This document shows positions 33,476 to 41,461 of a DNA stretch of 64,000 nucleotides, piece after piece. The position numbers were made by a program, and so were the translations under genes. The stretch's first letter is position 1. Each line of letters opens with the position of its first letter. The notes under the pieces were generated by a model that saw only the letters and a program-made list of their open reading frames with translations, was not told the DNA's origin and searched no databases. Origin of the DNA: Aureitalea sp. L0-47 (GTDB taxonomy: Bacteria > Bacteroidota > Bacteroidia > Flavobacteriales > Flavobacteriaceae); the NCBI RefSeq assembly GCF_026126405.1, contig NZ_JAFMTQ010000011.1, forward strand, positions 1-64,000. Direction: 5' to 3'.

Positions 33476-34827
33476 ACCTTAGCTCTACAATAGTTCTTTA
33501 TTAGAGAAAATTTTCCGCTTGACTCCCTTGGAATCGTATCAACTTTTTTAATTTCTATCTTCATAGCTGATCCAAATCTGTAACGCAACTCTTTAATTAT
33601 CTTTTCCTCATCCGCTGCTGTGTAGATTGCAGAGTCCACTTCTAATAGTACCTCGATGTGCATTAGATCGTGTTGAATGAACTGCATCTTGATAACGCTA
33701 TTCGGGTTACCTTTTATAACATCTGCCAGGTGACTGAGACTCACTTTGAAACCGGAGTCGTTATACAAGAAATCCACTTTCCTGCCATCTATTCTGGCTA
33801 CCAGAGGATGTGAGTTTCCACAAGAGCAGCTACCCGAGTCAAATGTAATAATATCTCCTATGTTATACCGAATTAGCGGTGTTCCCCTTGTAAAAAAAGA
33901 GGTCACAACCATTTCGCCCTTTTCATTACGCTCAATTACTCCCGTATCCAGATTACAATGTAAGGAACCATTGATGCATTCGGTGATAAAAGGTGCTCCC
34001 TCTGCCGAAGCGTACTGATCGTAAACAGGCGAGCTGAACGCTTTCTCTATAGTATCCCGATGGTGCTGAGTAAGACTTTCCGAAGTAGTAAATATGGCTT
34101 TTGGTGTGAAGTTAATCGTTGAGCCCGTCCTGATGATATATTCTGCTAGTTCATAAATAGCCGATACGAATCCGTTAATCACATCTGGTTTATACTCATT
34201 CAGGTTTTTAATGTATGCAGGAATAGTATCTTGTGAAATATGGAACGTTGAATATAAACGTTGCCGATAAGAGTAATTGTTCCTCCAGTACCTGCCCGAT
34301 TTTTTGCCGTGAATTAACGATCTACCACTAAAAGTTGCTTTCCGGGATTTGAAAGGATTTACACCAAGTCTGAATTTAAATGCGTCCAAATAGGCCATTC
34401 GGGTTTGCATATCCTCTTTAGTGAATAAAACTTTCAATGATTTACCCGTCGTTCCTCCGGTGAATGAAACCACAGCATCCTTTTCTTTTATAGTATAGAT
34501 CTTGTCAAGGTTAGCACGAACCATCTCCTTATCTATCACAGGCAATTTCTTCAGATCTGAAATAGAATTTATAGTACTTAGATCAACATCCTTGTACAAC
34601 TCCCCGAAAAAAGGGCTGTGGGTTACGGCATAGTCAAGGAAATCGCGCAAGGCTTCTATCTGCAGTTCTCTTTCTGTTTCTATTGAGGTATAGTCTTTGT
34701 TCAGAAAATATTCCAGTTTTTTCCTGTATACAGTCCCATATCTCTGCCGGTATATCAGATATCCATAGGTTGAGATCACAAGATCCTGTGCCCAGACTGG
34801 TAATATTTTATAGATCCTTTTAATCAT
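33472..34827 (-). CDS. CapK / phenylacetate-CoA ligase-like adenylate-forming enzyme
   Basis: A 451-residue adenylate-forming enzyme related to PaaK and CapK. The ATP-binding P-loop is VSFTGGTTGKSLKVLFT, followed by YDQYASAEGAPFITEC and TRGTPLIRYNIGDIITF. A cysteine pair in SGSCSCGNSHP resembles the small zinc-binding insertion of some CapK proteins. In polysaccharide loci such enzymes probably activate a small acid for attachment to the glycan, but substrates are mostly unknown. No carrier protein gene is nearby. It sits between the flippase and the CapA-like gene. Confidence 0.82.
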   Translation of the reverse strand: MIKRIYKILPVWAQDLVISTYGYLIYRQRYGTVYRKKLEYFLNKDYTSIETERELQIEALRDFLDYAVTHSPFFGELYKDVDLSTINSISDLKKLPVIDKEMVRANLDKIYTIKEKDAVVSFTGGTTGKSLKVLFTKEDMQTRMAYLDAFKFRLGVNPFKSRKATFSGRSLIHGKKSGRYWRNNYSYRQRLYSTFHISQDTIPAYIKNLNEYKPDVINGFVSAIYELAEYIIRTGSTINFTPKAIFTTSESLTQHHRDTIEKAFSSPVYDQYASAEGAPFITECINGSLHCNLDTGVIERNEKGEMVVTSFFTRGTPLIRYNIGDIITFDSGSCSCGNSHPLVARIDGRKVDFLYNDSGFKVSLSHLADVIKGNPNSVIKMQFIQHDLMHIEVLLEVDSAIYTAADEEKIIKELRYRFGSAMKIEIKKVDTIPRESSGKFSLIKNYCRAKV

Positions 34828-34847
34828 CTATTATTGACTAATTCTAA

Positions 34848-36101
34848 TCATTTACGTAGTACACCCATATTTTTCCGGTAAAAGTAAAATGTCAATATCG
34901 CCATAAGCAATGATGTACCCAGCATGATACTGATCGCACCGTAAATATCAAACAATGGAACTATGGCCAATGCTATAAGGAAAAACAGTATGCAGCTATA
35001 CAGTACTATGTTCTTATAAACCACTTCCTTGCCGATCAGCATAAGGAAATTCGGTCCGTACGTAAAACGAATAAAGATAAACATTACCATCGGCGCAAGC
35101 CACATGAAATATTCCGAGATTACCATCTTATCGGACCCGTACATGAATTCGATGATGATATCTGCAAAGAAAAACGCACCTAGTGTAAGAATAGCACCCG
35201 ACGCTAGCATAATTTTACTGAAGCCACCATGTTTACTGATCTTCCTTGATAAGTAGGGCAAAAAGGTGTTAGAGATCAGAAGGCCAAGAGAATTCAGGGC
35301 GTCGATCAATTTCGTTGCGGAAGTGTAGATCCCTAAGACATAATTCGAAGTGGTTATACCGAGAAGGAAGGTGGTCGTGGTCGTGTAAAGCGTAGGTGAG
35401 AATAAAGAAATGAAAGCATGGCGCCCTACTACAATGACACCTTTCATTTCAGAAATGCTGGATCGAACTAATTTTACCTTGAAAACCGAATGAATCAACC
35501 AGAAGGAGATCAGAGTACTCAACGTCATTGCGAACGCATTGAGAAGAGGAACTAACAGGTAATCTTCAGGATTTTTCACAAGAAGTAATAAGGATATCAG
35601 GAACATTACTCTTGTGGAAAGATTGATGAAGGCTATATATCTCATTTTTTCCATTCCCTGGAAGAACCAAGACGGAAATAGTGATTGCATGGCGACAAAA
35701 TAAAAGGTGTATACGTGAAGCAACCAATCCTCTCTCAGACCTGGAACCAGCAATAAAATGATTACCAGCATTACCGAGCTAAGCAGGAGAAGAACCATAG
35801 CCACCGAAAAGTATTTACTGTATACCCGGGAAAGGGTATTTGCGTTTGTGCGAGATCTGGCTATGTCCCTGACAGCAGTTATGGAATAACCATAGTGGAT
35901 CAAGGCTCCAAAGTACATAACAAAAGCAAGAGAAAACTGAGTAAGTCCAAAGACATCGATACCCAACGTACGTACCAAATAAGGGAGAATGAATAGAGGA
36001 ATCAGTAGGTCGAATCCCTTAACAGAAACAAGTGAGATAAAGTTGGAAATCAAACGTCTGTTATCATCCTTCCTCAATTGTCCCAAAAACTTTCTAATCA
36101 T
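34848..36101 (-). CDS. Wzx-like oligosaccharide flippase
   Basis: A 417-residue polytopic protein with about 12 hydrophobic segments. The N-terminal LISNFISLVSVKGFDLLIPL and PYLVRTLGIDVFGLTQFSLA are the Polysacc_synt (RfbX/Wzx) signature of the MOP superfamily. It would move undecaprenyl-linked repeat units across the inner membrane for polymerisation. It is the first gene of the polysaccharide part of the block, 84 nt after cysN; nothing recognisable as a promoter was seen in that gap. Full length. Confidence 0.93.
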   Translation of the reverse strand: MIRKFLGQLRKDDNRRLISNFISLVSVKGFDLLIPLFILPYLVRTLGIDVFGLTQFSLAFVMYFGALIHYGYSITAVRDIARSRTNANTLSRVYSKYFSVAMVLLLLSSVMLVIILLLVPGLREDWLLHVYTFYFVAMQSLFPSWFFQGMEKMRYIAFINLSTRVMFLISLLLLVKNPEDYLLVPLLNAFAMTLSTLISFWLIHSVFKVKLVRSSISEMKGVIVVGRHAFISLFSPTLYTTTTTFLLGITTSNYVLGIYTSATKLIDALNSLGLLISNTFLPYLSRKISKHGGFSKIMLASGAILTLGAFFFADIIIEFMYGSDKMVISEYFMWLAPMVMFIFIRFTYGPNFLMLIGKEVVYKNIVLYSCILFFLIALAIVPLFDIYGAISIMLGTSLLMAILTFYFYRKNMGVLRK

Positions 36102-36185
36102 TTTGCGGTTTCCTTAGTGCGCTTTGCATGGGAGTATTATCTCCCGAAAGTGATACAGAAATATAATGCTACCACGAATACCGTC

Positions 36186-37454
36186 CTAAATTATCATCCC
36201 CGCCGCAACTGTTTCGTGAGTAGCATCGTCGATTAGAACAAAACTACCCGTAATACGGTTATCGCGATACTCATCTATCATAAGCGGCCTTGTGGTCCTG
36301 ATCTTAACCCTACATATATCGTTCATGTGTAATTCCTTATCCTCCGTCTCACGGTTATAAGTGTTGATATCGATCTTGTAAGTAACTGCCTTGATCATGG
36401 CTTTCTGTTCGTTCGAGGTATGCATGATGGTATACTTCGCCCTCGGTTTTGCCGAGTCGTTATGCAACCAACAGAGCATAGCATCGAATTCCTGCAAGGC
36501 CTCGGGTTTATTATTCGTGCGAACGATCATATCACCCCGACTCACGTCAATATCATCCTGAAGACTTATGGAAACCGACATAGGTGCATACGCTTCTTCC
36601 AGCGATCCTTCTATGGTGTCTATCGACTTAATTACCGAAGTAAACCCGGAAGGCATCACGGTAATTTTGTCACCAGGTCTGAAAATTCCGCTCGCTACTC
36701 GTCCGGCATAACCGCGATAATCGATAAATCCTTCTCGTTGCGGACGCAAAACCGTCTGAACTGGGAAACGGGCGTCTATTTTGTTAAGGTCACTACTAAT
36801 GTGCATATGCTCTAAGGTGTGCAGTAACGGCGCCCCTTTATACCAATCCATTTTCTCGGATCGATTAACTACGTTATCCCCATTCAAAGCGCTGATAGGC
36901 AAAAACTGGATATCCTTGACATAGAGTTTAGAAGAAAACTCCTCGAATTGCTGTATGATGTTCTCGTACACATCTTCTTTGTATTCTACAAGATCCATCT
37001 TGTTGATACAAACAATAATATGAGGAATCTGCAATAGTGAAGCGATAAAAGCGTGACGCTTGGTTTGCTCGATTACTCCATTTCTGGCATCTACTAAAAT
37101 AATGGCCGCATTTGCCGTTGAGGCCCCTGTTACCATGTTACGGGTATACTGGATATGCCCGGGAGTATCAGCAATAATAAATTTTCGTTTCGGGGTGGTA
37201 AAGTATCTGTAGGCAACGTCTATGGTGATCCCCTGCTCGCGTTCGTCTCTTAGACCATCCGTAAACAAAGCAAGATCCACGCCTTCATGTCCTTTACGTT
37301 TACTTGTGGTCTCCACGGCCTCAAGCTGATCTTCAAATATCGCCTTACTGTCGTAGAGCAATCTCCCGATTAAGGTACTTTTACCATCATCTACGCTTCC
37401 CGCGGTCGTAAATCGCAGTAATTGATTGTTATCGATCTGGGTTGATGCATTCAT
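36186..37454 (-). CDS. cysN: Sulfate adenylyltransferase subunit 1 (GTPase)
   Basis: A 422-residue EF-Tu-like GTPase that drives ATP sulfurylase CysD. G1 is TTAGSVDDGKSTLIGRLLYD, G3 DTPGHIQYTRNM, G4 NKMD. The beta-barrel domains follow and the protein stops there, so it lacks the C-terminal APS kinase found in CysNC fusions; a separate cysC lies upstream. It follows cysD after 50 nt and is the last cys gene before the polysaccharide locus. Confidence 0.96.
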   Translation of the reverse strand: MNASTQIDNNQLLRFTTAGSVDDGKSTLIGRLLYDSKAIFEDQLEAVETTSKRKGHEGVDLALFTDGLRDEREQGITIDVAYRYFTTPKRKFIIADTPGHIQYTRNMVTGASTANAAIILVDARNGVIEQTKRHAFIASLLQIPHIIVCINKMDLVEYKEDVYENIIQQFEEFSSKLYVKDIQFLPISALNGDNVVNRSEKMDWYKGAPLLHTLEHMHISSDLNKIDARFPVQTVLRPQREGFIDYRGYAGRVASGIFRPGDKITVMPSGFTSVIKSIDTIEGSLEEAYAPMSVSISLQDDIDVSRGDMIVRTNNKPEALQEFDAMLCWLHNDSAKPRAKYTIMHTSNEQKAMIKAVTYKIDINTYNRETEDKELHMNDICRVKIRTTRPLMIDEYRDNRITGSFVLIDDATHETVAAGMII

Positions 37455-37504
37455 TATTTTATGCTGAATTTAATTCTACCGTTTGTTTGTTTTATCGCTT
37501 CGGA

Positions 37505-38410
37505 CTAAAAATACCCTTGTCGTTTTCTGTCCTCCATGGCGGTCTCACTTCGCTTGTCGTCACTTCGATTACCGCGCTCGGTCTGCTTCATTGCTGAAAC
37601 TTCTGCTACGATCTTCTCTAATGAGTCTGCATCACTTTCAATTCCACCGGTAATCGTTATATCCCCCAGGGTTCTGAAACGTATCTTTTTAGTTTCTATG
37701 GTTTCGGTCTCTTCCAATTTCAAATGTTCCGAAACCGGGATCCACGACTGCTGTCGCCAAACTACCTTTCGCTCGTGAGCGTAGTACAGGGAAGGGATAC
37801 TTATGTTTTCTCTAAGGATATAATTCCACACATCCATTTCGGTCCAGTTACTTATTGGGAAGGCCCTGAAATGTTCTCCTTCAAAATGTTTCCCATTCAG
37901 GATGTTCCAAAGTTCGGGTCGTTGATTCTTCGGGTCCCATTGTCCGAAATCATCTCTATGCGAAAAGAATCGCTCTTTAGCTCTCGCCTTTTCCTCGTCT
38001 CTGCGTCCTCCACCTATGGCGCAATCTACCTTGTGTTCTTCAATTGCGTCTAGCAAGGTGGTTATCTGAAGTGCGTTCCTGGTAGCGTTTTTTCCTTTCT
38101 CCTCAGCTACACGCCCTGTATCGATGGATTTCTGAACGGATCCAACGATCAACTGCACTCCATGACTTTCGATAAGATCATCCCTGAATTTGATGGTCTC
38201 CGGGAAATTATGCCCTGTATCCACGTGCATCAATGGAAAAGGGATACGCGATGGATAAAAAGCCTTCTTCGCCAGGTGGGTAACCACAATGGAATCCTTA
38301 CCTCCCGAAAACAGGATAACAGGATTTTGAAATTGCGCCCAAACCTCTCTTAAAATATAGATGGCTTCCGACTCCAATTCGTCCAGGTAATTCAAATAAT
38401 ACTTACTCAT
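37505..38410 (-). CDS. cysD: Sulfate adenylyltransferase subunit 2
   Basis: A 301-residue PP-loop ATP sulfurylase subunit that forms adenosine 5'-phosphosulfate from sulfate and ATP. Visible signatures are LFSGGKDSIVVTHLAKKAF (PP-loop), MHVDTGHNFPETIKFRD and the conserved FSHRDDFGQWDPKNQRPELW. The C-terminus ends EDRKRQGYF as in other CysD proteins. It starts 1 nt after cysC and precedes cysN, forming the usual heterodimer pair. Confidence 0.97.
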   Translation of the reverse strand: MSKYYLNYLDELESEAIYILREVWAQFQNPVILFSGGKDSIVVTHLAKKAFYPSRIPFPLMHVDTGHNFPETIKFRDDLIESHGVQLIVGSVQKSIDTGRVAEEKGKNATRNALQITTLLDAIEEHKVDCAIGGGRRDEEKARAKERFFSHRDDFGQWDPKNQRPELWNILNGKHFEGEHFRAFPISNWTEMDVWNYILRENISIPSLYYAHERKVVWRQQSWIPVSEHLKLEETETIETKKIRFRTLGDITITGGIESDADSLEKIVAEVSAMKQTERGNRSDDKRSETAMEDRKRQGYF

Positions 38411-38411
38411 G

Positions 38412-39005
38412 CTACTTAACCAATTTGGTTTTAATATGTTTTACTATTTCTGAAACGGCCTCTTCAACCGTATATTGGGTGGTATCGATCTCGATATCCG
38501 GATGCTCAGGAGCCTCATATGGTGCGTTGATTCCTGTAAAATTCAGAATCTCCCCTGCCCTTGCCTTGGCGTATAATCCTTTCACATCCCTGCGTTCACA
38601 TTCCTCCAACGGCGTATTTACAAAGATCTCAACAAAACTCTCCGCACCTACAATATTTCTTATGTTCTCTCTGTCGACTTTGTATGGTGACACAAAAGCT
38701 GCCAATACAACTAGTCCGGCGTCTACCATCAGGTTAGCAACTTCAGCGATCCGTCTGATATTTTCAGTTCGGTCTTCGGGGGAAAAGGTAAGATTATTAT
38801 TGAGTCCTTTTCTCACATTATCACCATCCAGGGTATAGGTGTGTATTCCTTGATCTACCAGGTATTTCTCTACAGCGTTTGCGATCGTTGATTTTCCAGA
38901 TCCCGACAAACCAGTGAACCAAAGTAAAAACGACCGATGACCCTTAAGAGCCGTGCGGTCTTCTTTGTTAATACTGAATTGATGTGGAATGATATTCTCC
39001 TGCAT
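38412..39005 (-). CDS. cysC: Adenylylsulfate kinase
   Basis: A 197-residue APS kinase that makes PAPS. Walker A is [20 protein letters not shown], followed by LDGDNVRKGLNNNLTFSPED, the family APS-binding segment FVSPYKVDREN and the lid-region GLYAKARAGEILNFTGINAPYE. Its start overlaps the stop of the DUF2061 gene by 1 nt. A stand-alone PAPS-forming kinase fits use of PAPS either for sulfate assimilation or as a sulfuryl donor. Confidence 0.97.
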   Translation of the reverse strand: MQENIIPHQFSINKEDRTALKGHRSFLLWFTGLSGSGKSTIANAVEKYLVDQGIHTYTLDGDNVRKGLNNNLTFSPEDRTENIRRIAEVANLMVDAGLVVLAAFVSPYKVDRENIRNIVGAESFVEIFVNTPLEECERRDVKGLYAKARAGEILNFTGINAPYEAPEHPDIEIDTTQYTVEEAVSEIVKHIKTKLVK

Positions 39006-39463
39006 TATCGTTTCAATCGTTTAAGAAAATAATTACGAATACGCCCCAATGGCAGTCGCAACCATAAACGCTCGTGTAAATAATAAAGTACAAATTTAGT
39101 AAATAGCTCCGTTAGAGCTATAAAAAGAGCAATTTCATCGAATTTTTCCAGTATGGCCCCGGAAATAACAAAGGTCATGGAAGTAGCCACTACGCGCCAT
39201 GAGATCGATTTATAAACCGTACTCAACTTGGTTACTACTGCTCCATCGCGGAATCGTTGCCATATTCTCTCGTGTACATAGTACACCAACAATTTCAGTA
39301 GAAACTCAACAGCTCCAATTTTAAGTGCATTCTCTAAACTGCATTGTCCGAATAAACAGGTGATAAGCAAGGCAACAAGAACGGTATCCGTGGTCGCGAT
39401 AAAGCGCCAGGAAATACCTTTCAAAATGCTTCGCAAATGCGATTCCTGTTTGTACTTAACCAT
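39005..39463 (-). CDS. Tandem DUF2061 membrane protein
   Basis: A 152-residue protein made of two related halves. Each half has the pattern KSISWR-ATSMT or KGISWRFIATTDT, a hydrophobic helix, a short acidic stretch and YYVHERIWQR / YYLHERLWLR. This is a duplicated DUF2061, a small membrane domain often found with cysteine and sulfate genes. No function is proven; a role in sulfate entry or in membrane attachment of the PAPS enzymes is a guess. It lies between cysQ (2-nt gap) and cysC (1-nt overlap). Confidence 0.85.
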   Translation of the reverse strand: MVKYKQESHLRSILKGISWRFIATTDTVLVALLITCLFGQCSLENALKIGAVEFLLKLLVYYVHERIWQRFRDGAVVTKLSTVYKSISWRVVATSMTFVISGAILEKFDEIALFIALTELFTKFVLYYLHERLWLRLPLGRIRNYFLKRLKR

Positions 39464-39465
39464 AG

Positions 39466-40251
39466 TTAGATAGTAACCAGAAAATAGGGATTCAAAAGGT
39501 TTTCCTTGTTATATCGCACAGGTTCTCCGGTAGCTTCCTGCAAAACCTTTACTCCAGCAGCTTCACAAATTGCTTGACCGGCAGCTGTATCCCATTCCAT
39601 AGTAGGCGCATAACGCGGGTAAATATGAGCATTCCCTTCGGCGACAAGACAGAACTTCAACGAGCTTCCGCGAGATACTATCTCTACCGATTTGTTCTCT
39701 TCGATCTTCTCTATAAAAGAACGAGTGTCGTCATTAAGATGAGACCGACTCCCCACAACCTTCACAGGAGGGTCCATTGATTGAGCTGGCGCTAAGACCT
39801 CTGAAGCATCGATAATGGTATCAATTGCTTCTGAAGGATCTTCTATGTGTACCTTTCTGGCAGAACCTTCAAAAGAAAAATATAACATCTGTTCAACTGG
39901 TACATAAATGACTCCCAGAATAGGACTTCCATTTTCAACCAGGGCGATATTTACAGTAAACTCTCCATTCCTCTTTACAAACTCCTTGGTCCCATCCAGA
40001 GGATCGACGATCCAACATTGGGTCCAGTCTTTTCGCTCTTCAAATGAAAGTTGTTTGTTTTCTTCGCTTATAATTGGAATTCCTGTTTCAACGAGATAGT
40101 TGTTGATGACCTCATTTGCATTTTTATCCGCCACCGTTAAAGGAGAATTATCCCCTTTGATCTCGACGTCAAAATCGGTCGCATACACCTTCATTATTTC
40201 TATGCCTCCATCAATGGCTGCACGAAGGGCAGTGTGAAGATTGGTTTTCAT
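39466..40251 (-). CDS. cysQ: 3'(2'),5'-bisphosphate nucleotidase
   Basis: A 261-residue magnesium-dependent phosphatase of the inositol monophosphatase family that converts PAP to AMP, clearing the product of PAPS use. Metal motif I is IVDPLDGTKEF, with SEENK upstream for the first Glu. Motif II is MEWDTAAGQAICEAAG. KVVGSRSH and RGSSLKFCLVAEG are also typical of CysQ. It is the first gene of the 19-gene minus-strand block, with a -7 box at 40276-40283. Confidence 0.95.
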   Translation of the reverse strand: MKTNLHTALRAAIDGGIEIMKVYATDFDVEIKGDNSPLTVADKNANEVINNYLVETGIPIISEENKQLSFEERKDWTQCWIVDPLDGTKEFVKRNGEFTVNIALVENGSPILGVIYVPVEQMLYFSFEGSARKVHIEDPSEAIDTIIDASEVLAPAQSMDPPVKVVGSRSHLNDDTRSFIEKIEENKSVEIVSRGSSLKFCLVAEGNAHIYPRYAPTMEWDTAAGQAICEAAGVKVLQEATGEPVRYNKENLLNPYFLVTI

Positions 40252-40275
40252 GATTAGGGCCGTTTTTCAAGTGGA

Positions 40276-40283
40276 CAAAGCTA
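40276..40283 (-). promoter_or_regulatory. -7 box before cysQ
   Basis: On the minus strand this reads TAGCTTTG, fitting TANNTTTG, 24 nt before the cysQ ATG. No TTG at proper spacing was found. It is the only candidate for the head of the long minus-strand block. Confidence 0.45.
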
Positions 40284-40343
40284 CAACAAATAGGGTAATA
40301 TTTATCATATTTCCCTACATATTATACCTTCACAAATTCGCAT

Positions 40344-40351
40344 TATCTTTG
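40344..40351 (+). promoter_or_regulatory. -7 box of the propeller-like lipoprotein gene
   Basis: TATCTTTG fits TANNTTTG and lies 10 nt before the ATG at 40362, implying a very short leader. Confidence 0.5.
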
Positions 40352-40361
40352 ACTTCGTGCT

Positions 40362-41237
40362 ATGACTAATCTCGATAAAATATACAAGTTTGTTTTACTT
40401 TCTTTGATTTCGGTAAGTGTGACCAACTGCCAGAATTCAGGAAAAATGAAAACTATTCATTCATTGCCTGGAATCATGAAAGAAATTAGTGGTTTCGAAT
40501 CTGCTGAAGGAGAAACAATATTGTGGAGTATAAACGATTCCGGAAACGACCCCAAAGTATACGGCTACAATCCAACTACTAATAAGATCGACAAAACCAT
40601 CCGGGTTGTTAATGCCAAGAACGAGGACTGGGAAGATTTGGCGATAGACACGGAAGGAAGTATCTACATTGGCGATTTCGGGAACAATAGTAATAAAAGA
40701 AAGAACCTGGCTATTTACAAATTGAGCTCAGAAGCAAAGAAAGGTGGAAAATACAAAGCGGAGAAGATTTCCTTTCGTTATGAGGATCAGAAAAAGTTTC
40801 CACCCAAACGATCGAAAAGAAACTACGATGTGGAAGCTTTTATTAGTTTCAACGACAGTCTTTACCTATTCACCAAGAATCGCAGTTCTAAGTTCGACGG
40901 CACAACAAAAGTATACAGGCTGCCGGACACACCGGGCGAAGCAATCGCTGAATTAATTGGAAGCTATAAAACCTGTTCAAAGAAATCAACATGTATGATA
41001 ACCGCAGCTTCAATCAACAGGAGTAGGACTAAAATTGCACTTTTGAGTCATGACAAGGTATGGCTGCTTTCTGAATTCGAGGGAGATGATTTCTTCGGGG
41101 GGAAAATTGAACAAATTTCCCTTCAACATGATTCACAGAAAGAAAGCATCTCTTTTAAGAACGATTCCACCCTTTATATTGCAGATGAACGCGTGAGCAT
41201 CTATGGAGGTAATATCTACGAACTAACCCTTAAATAA
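40362..41237 (+). CDS. Putative lipoprotein with beta-propeller-like repeats
   Basis: A 291-residue exported protein. The N-terminus (FVLLSLISVSVTNC) resembles a lipoprotein signal, with Asn before the Cys, which is not the classic residue. The mature part has repeated strands such as EISGFESAEGETILWSINDS, EDLAIDTEGSIYIGDFGNN and YDVEAFISFNDSLYLFTKN, a pattern of SdiA-regulated or NHL-like propeller proteins that often carry Gly-Asp and Asp-Glu loops. No enzyme motif is evident. It is divergent from cysQ and single. Confidence 0.6.
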   Translation: MTNLDKIYKFVLLSLISVSVTNCQNSGKMKTIHSLPGIMKEISGFESAEGETILWSINDSGNDPKVYGYNPTTNKIDKTIRVVNAKNEDWEDLAIDTEGSIYIGDFGNNSNKRKNLAIYKLSSEAKKGGKYKAEKISFRYEDQKKFPPKRSKRNYDVEAFISFNDSLYLFTKNRSSKFDGTTKVYRLPDTPGEAIAELIGSYKTCSKKSTCMITAASINRSRTKIALLSHDKVWLLSEFEGDDFFGGKIEQISLQHDSQKESISFKNDSTLYIADERVSIYGGNIYELTLK

Positions 41238-41264
41238 AAAAGCCCCTCCAGGGATGGAAGGGCC
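41238..41264 (-). terminator. Hairpin with minus-strand T tract
   Basis: A 9-bp stem with one mismatch, GCCCCTCCA (42-50 of this stretch, 41242-41250) with TGGAAGGGC (41255-41263). On the minus strand it runs into CTTTTTTATTT, a good terminator for the large gene ending at 41462. On the plus strand the tail is A-rich, so it is weaker for the gene ending at 41237. The 200 bp between it and 41462 shows no gene. Confidence 0.65.
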
Positions 41265-41461
41265 TAAAACTAACCAATATAATCCCTTTTTATGAAAAAA
41301 CTTCTTACACCGTTTTAAACACTATATCAGGATTACGGGAGCAAAGTAACAACAGTTTCGAATGGTTTAAAAACTAATTGTGTTTAAGAAAATGGGTTTT
41401 CGCTCAACAACAAAATATATGGGATGAAAGTGGTCGTTCATCGATGAAAAGAATACGTTTA

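Noticed and set aside
21093-40251. Polysaccharide block as a recent transferred island
   Set aside because: Such loci are often transferred, but no mobile element, tRNA or direct repeats flank it, and no compositional break is obvious by eye.
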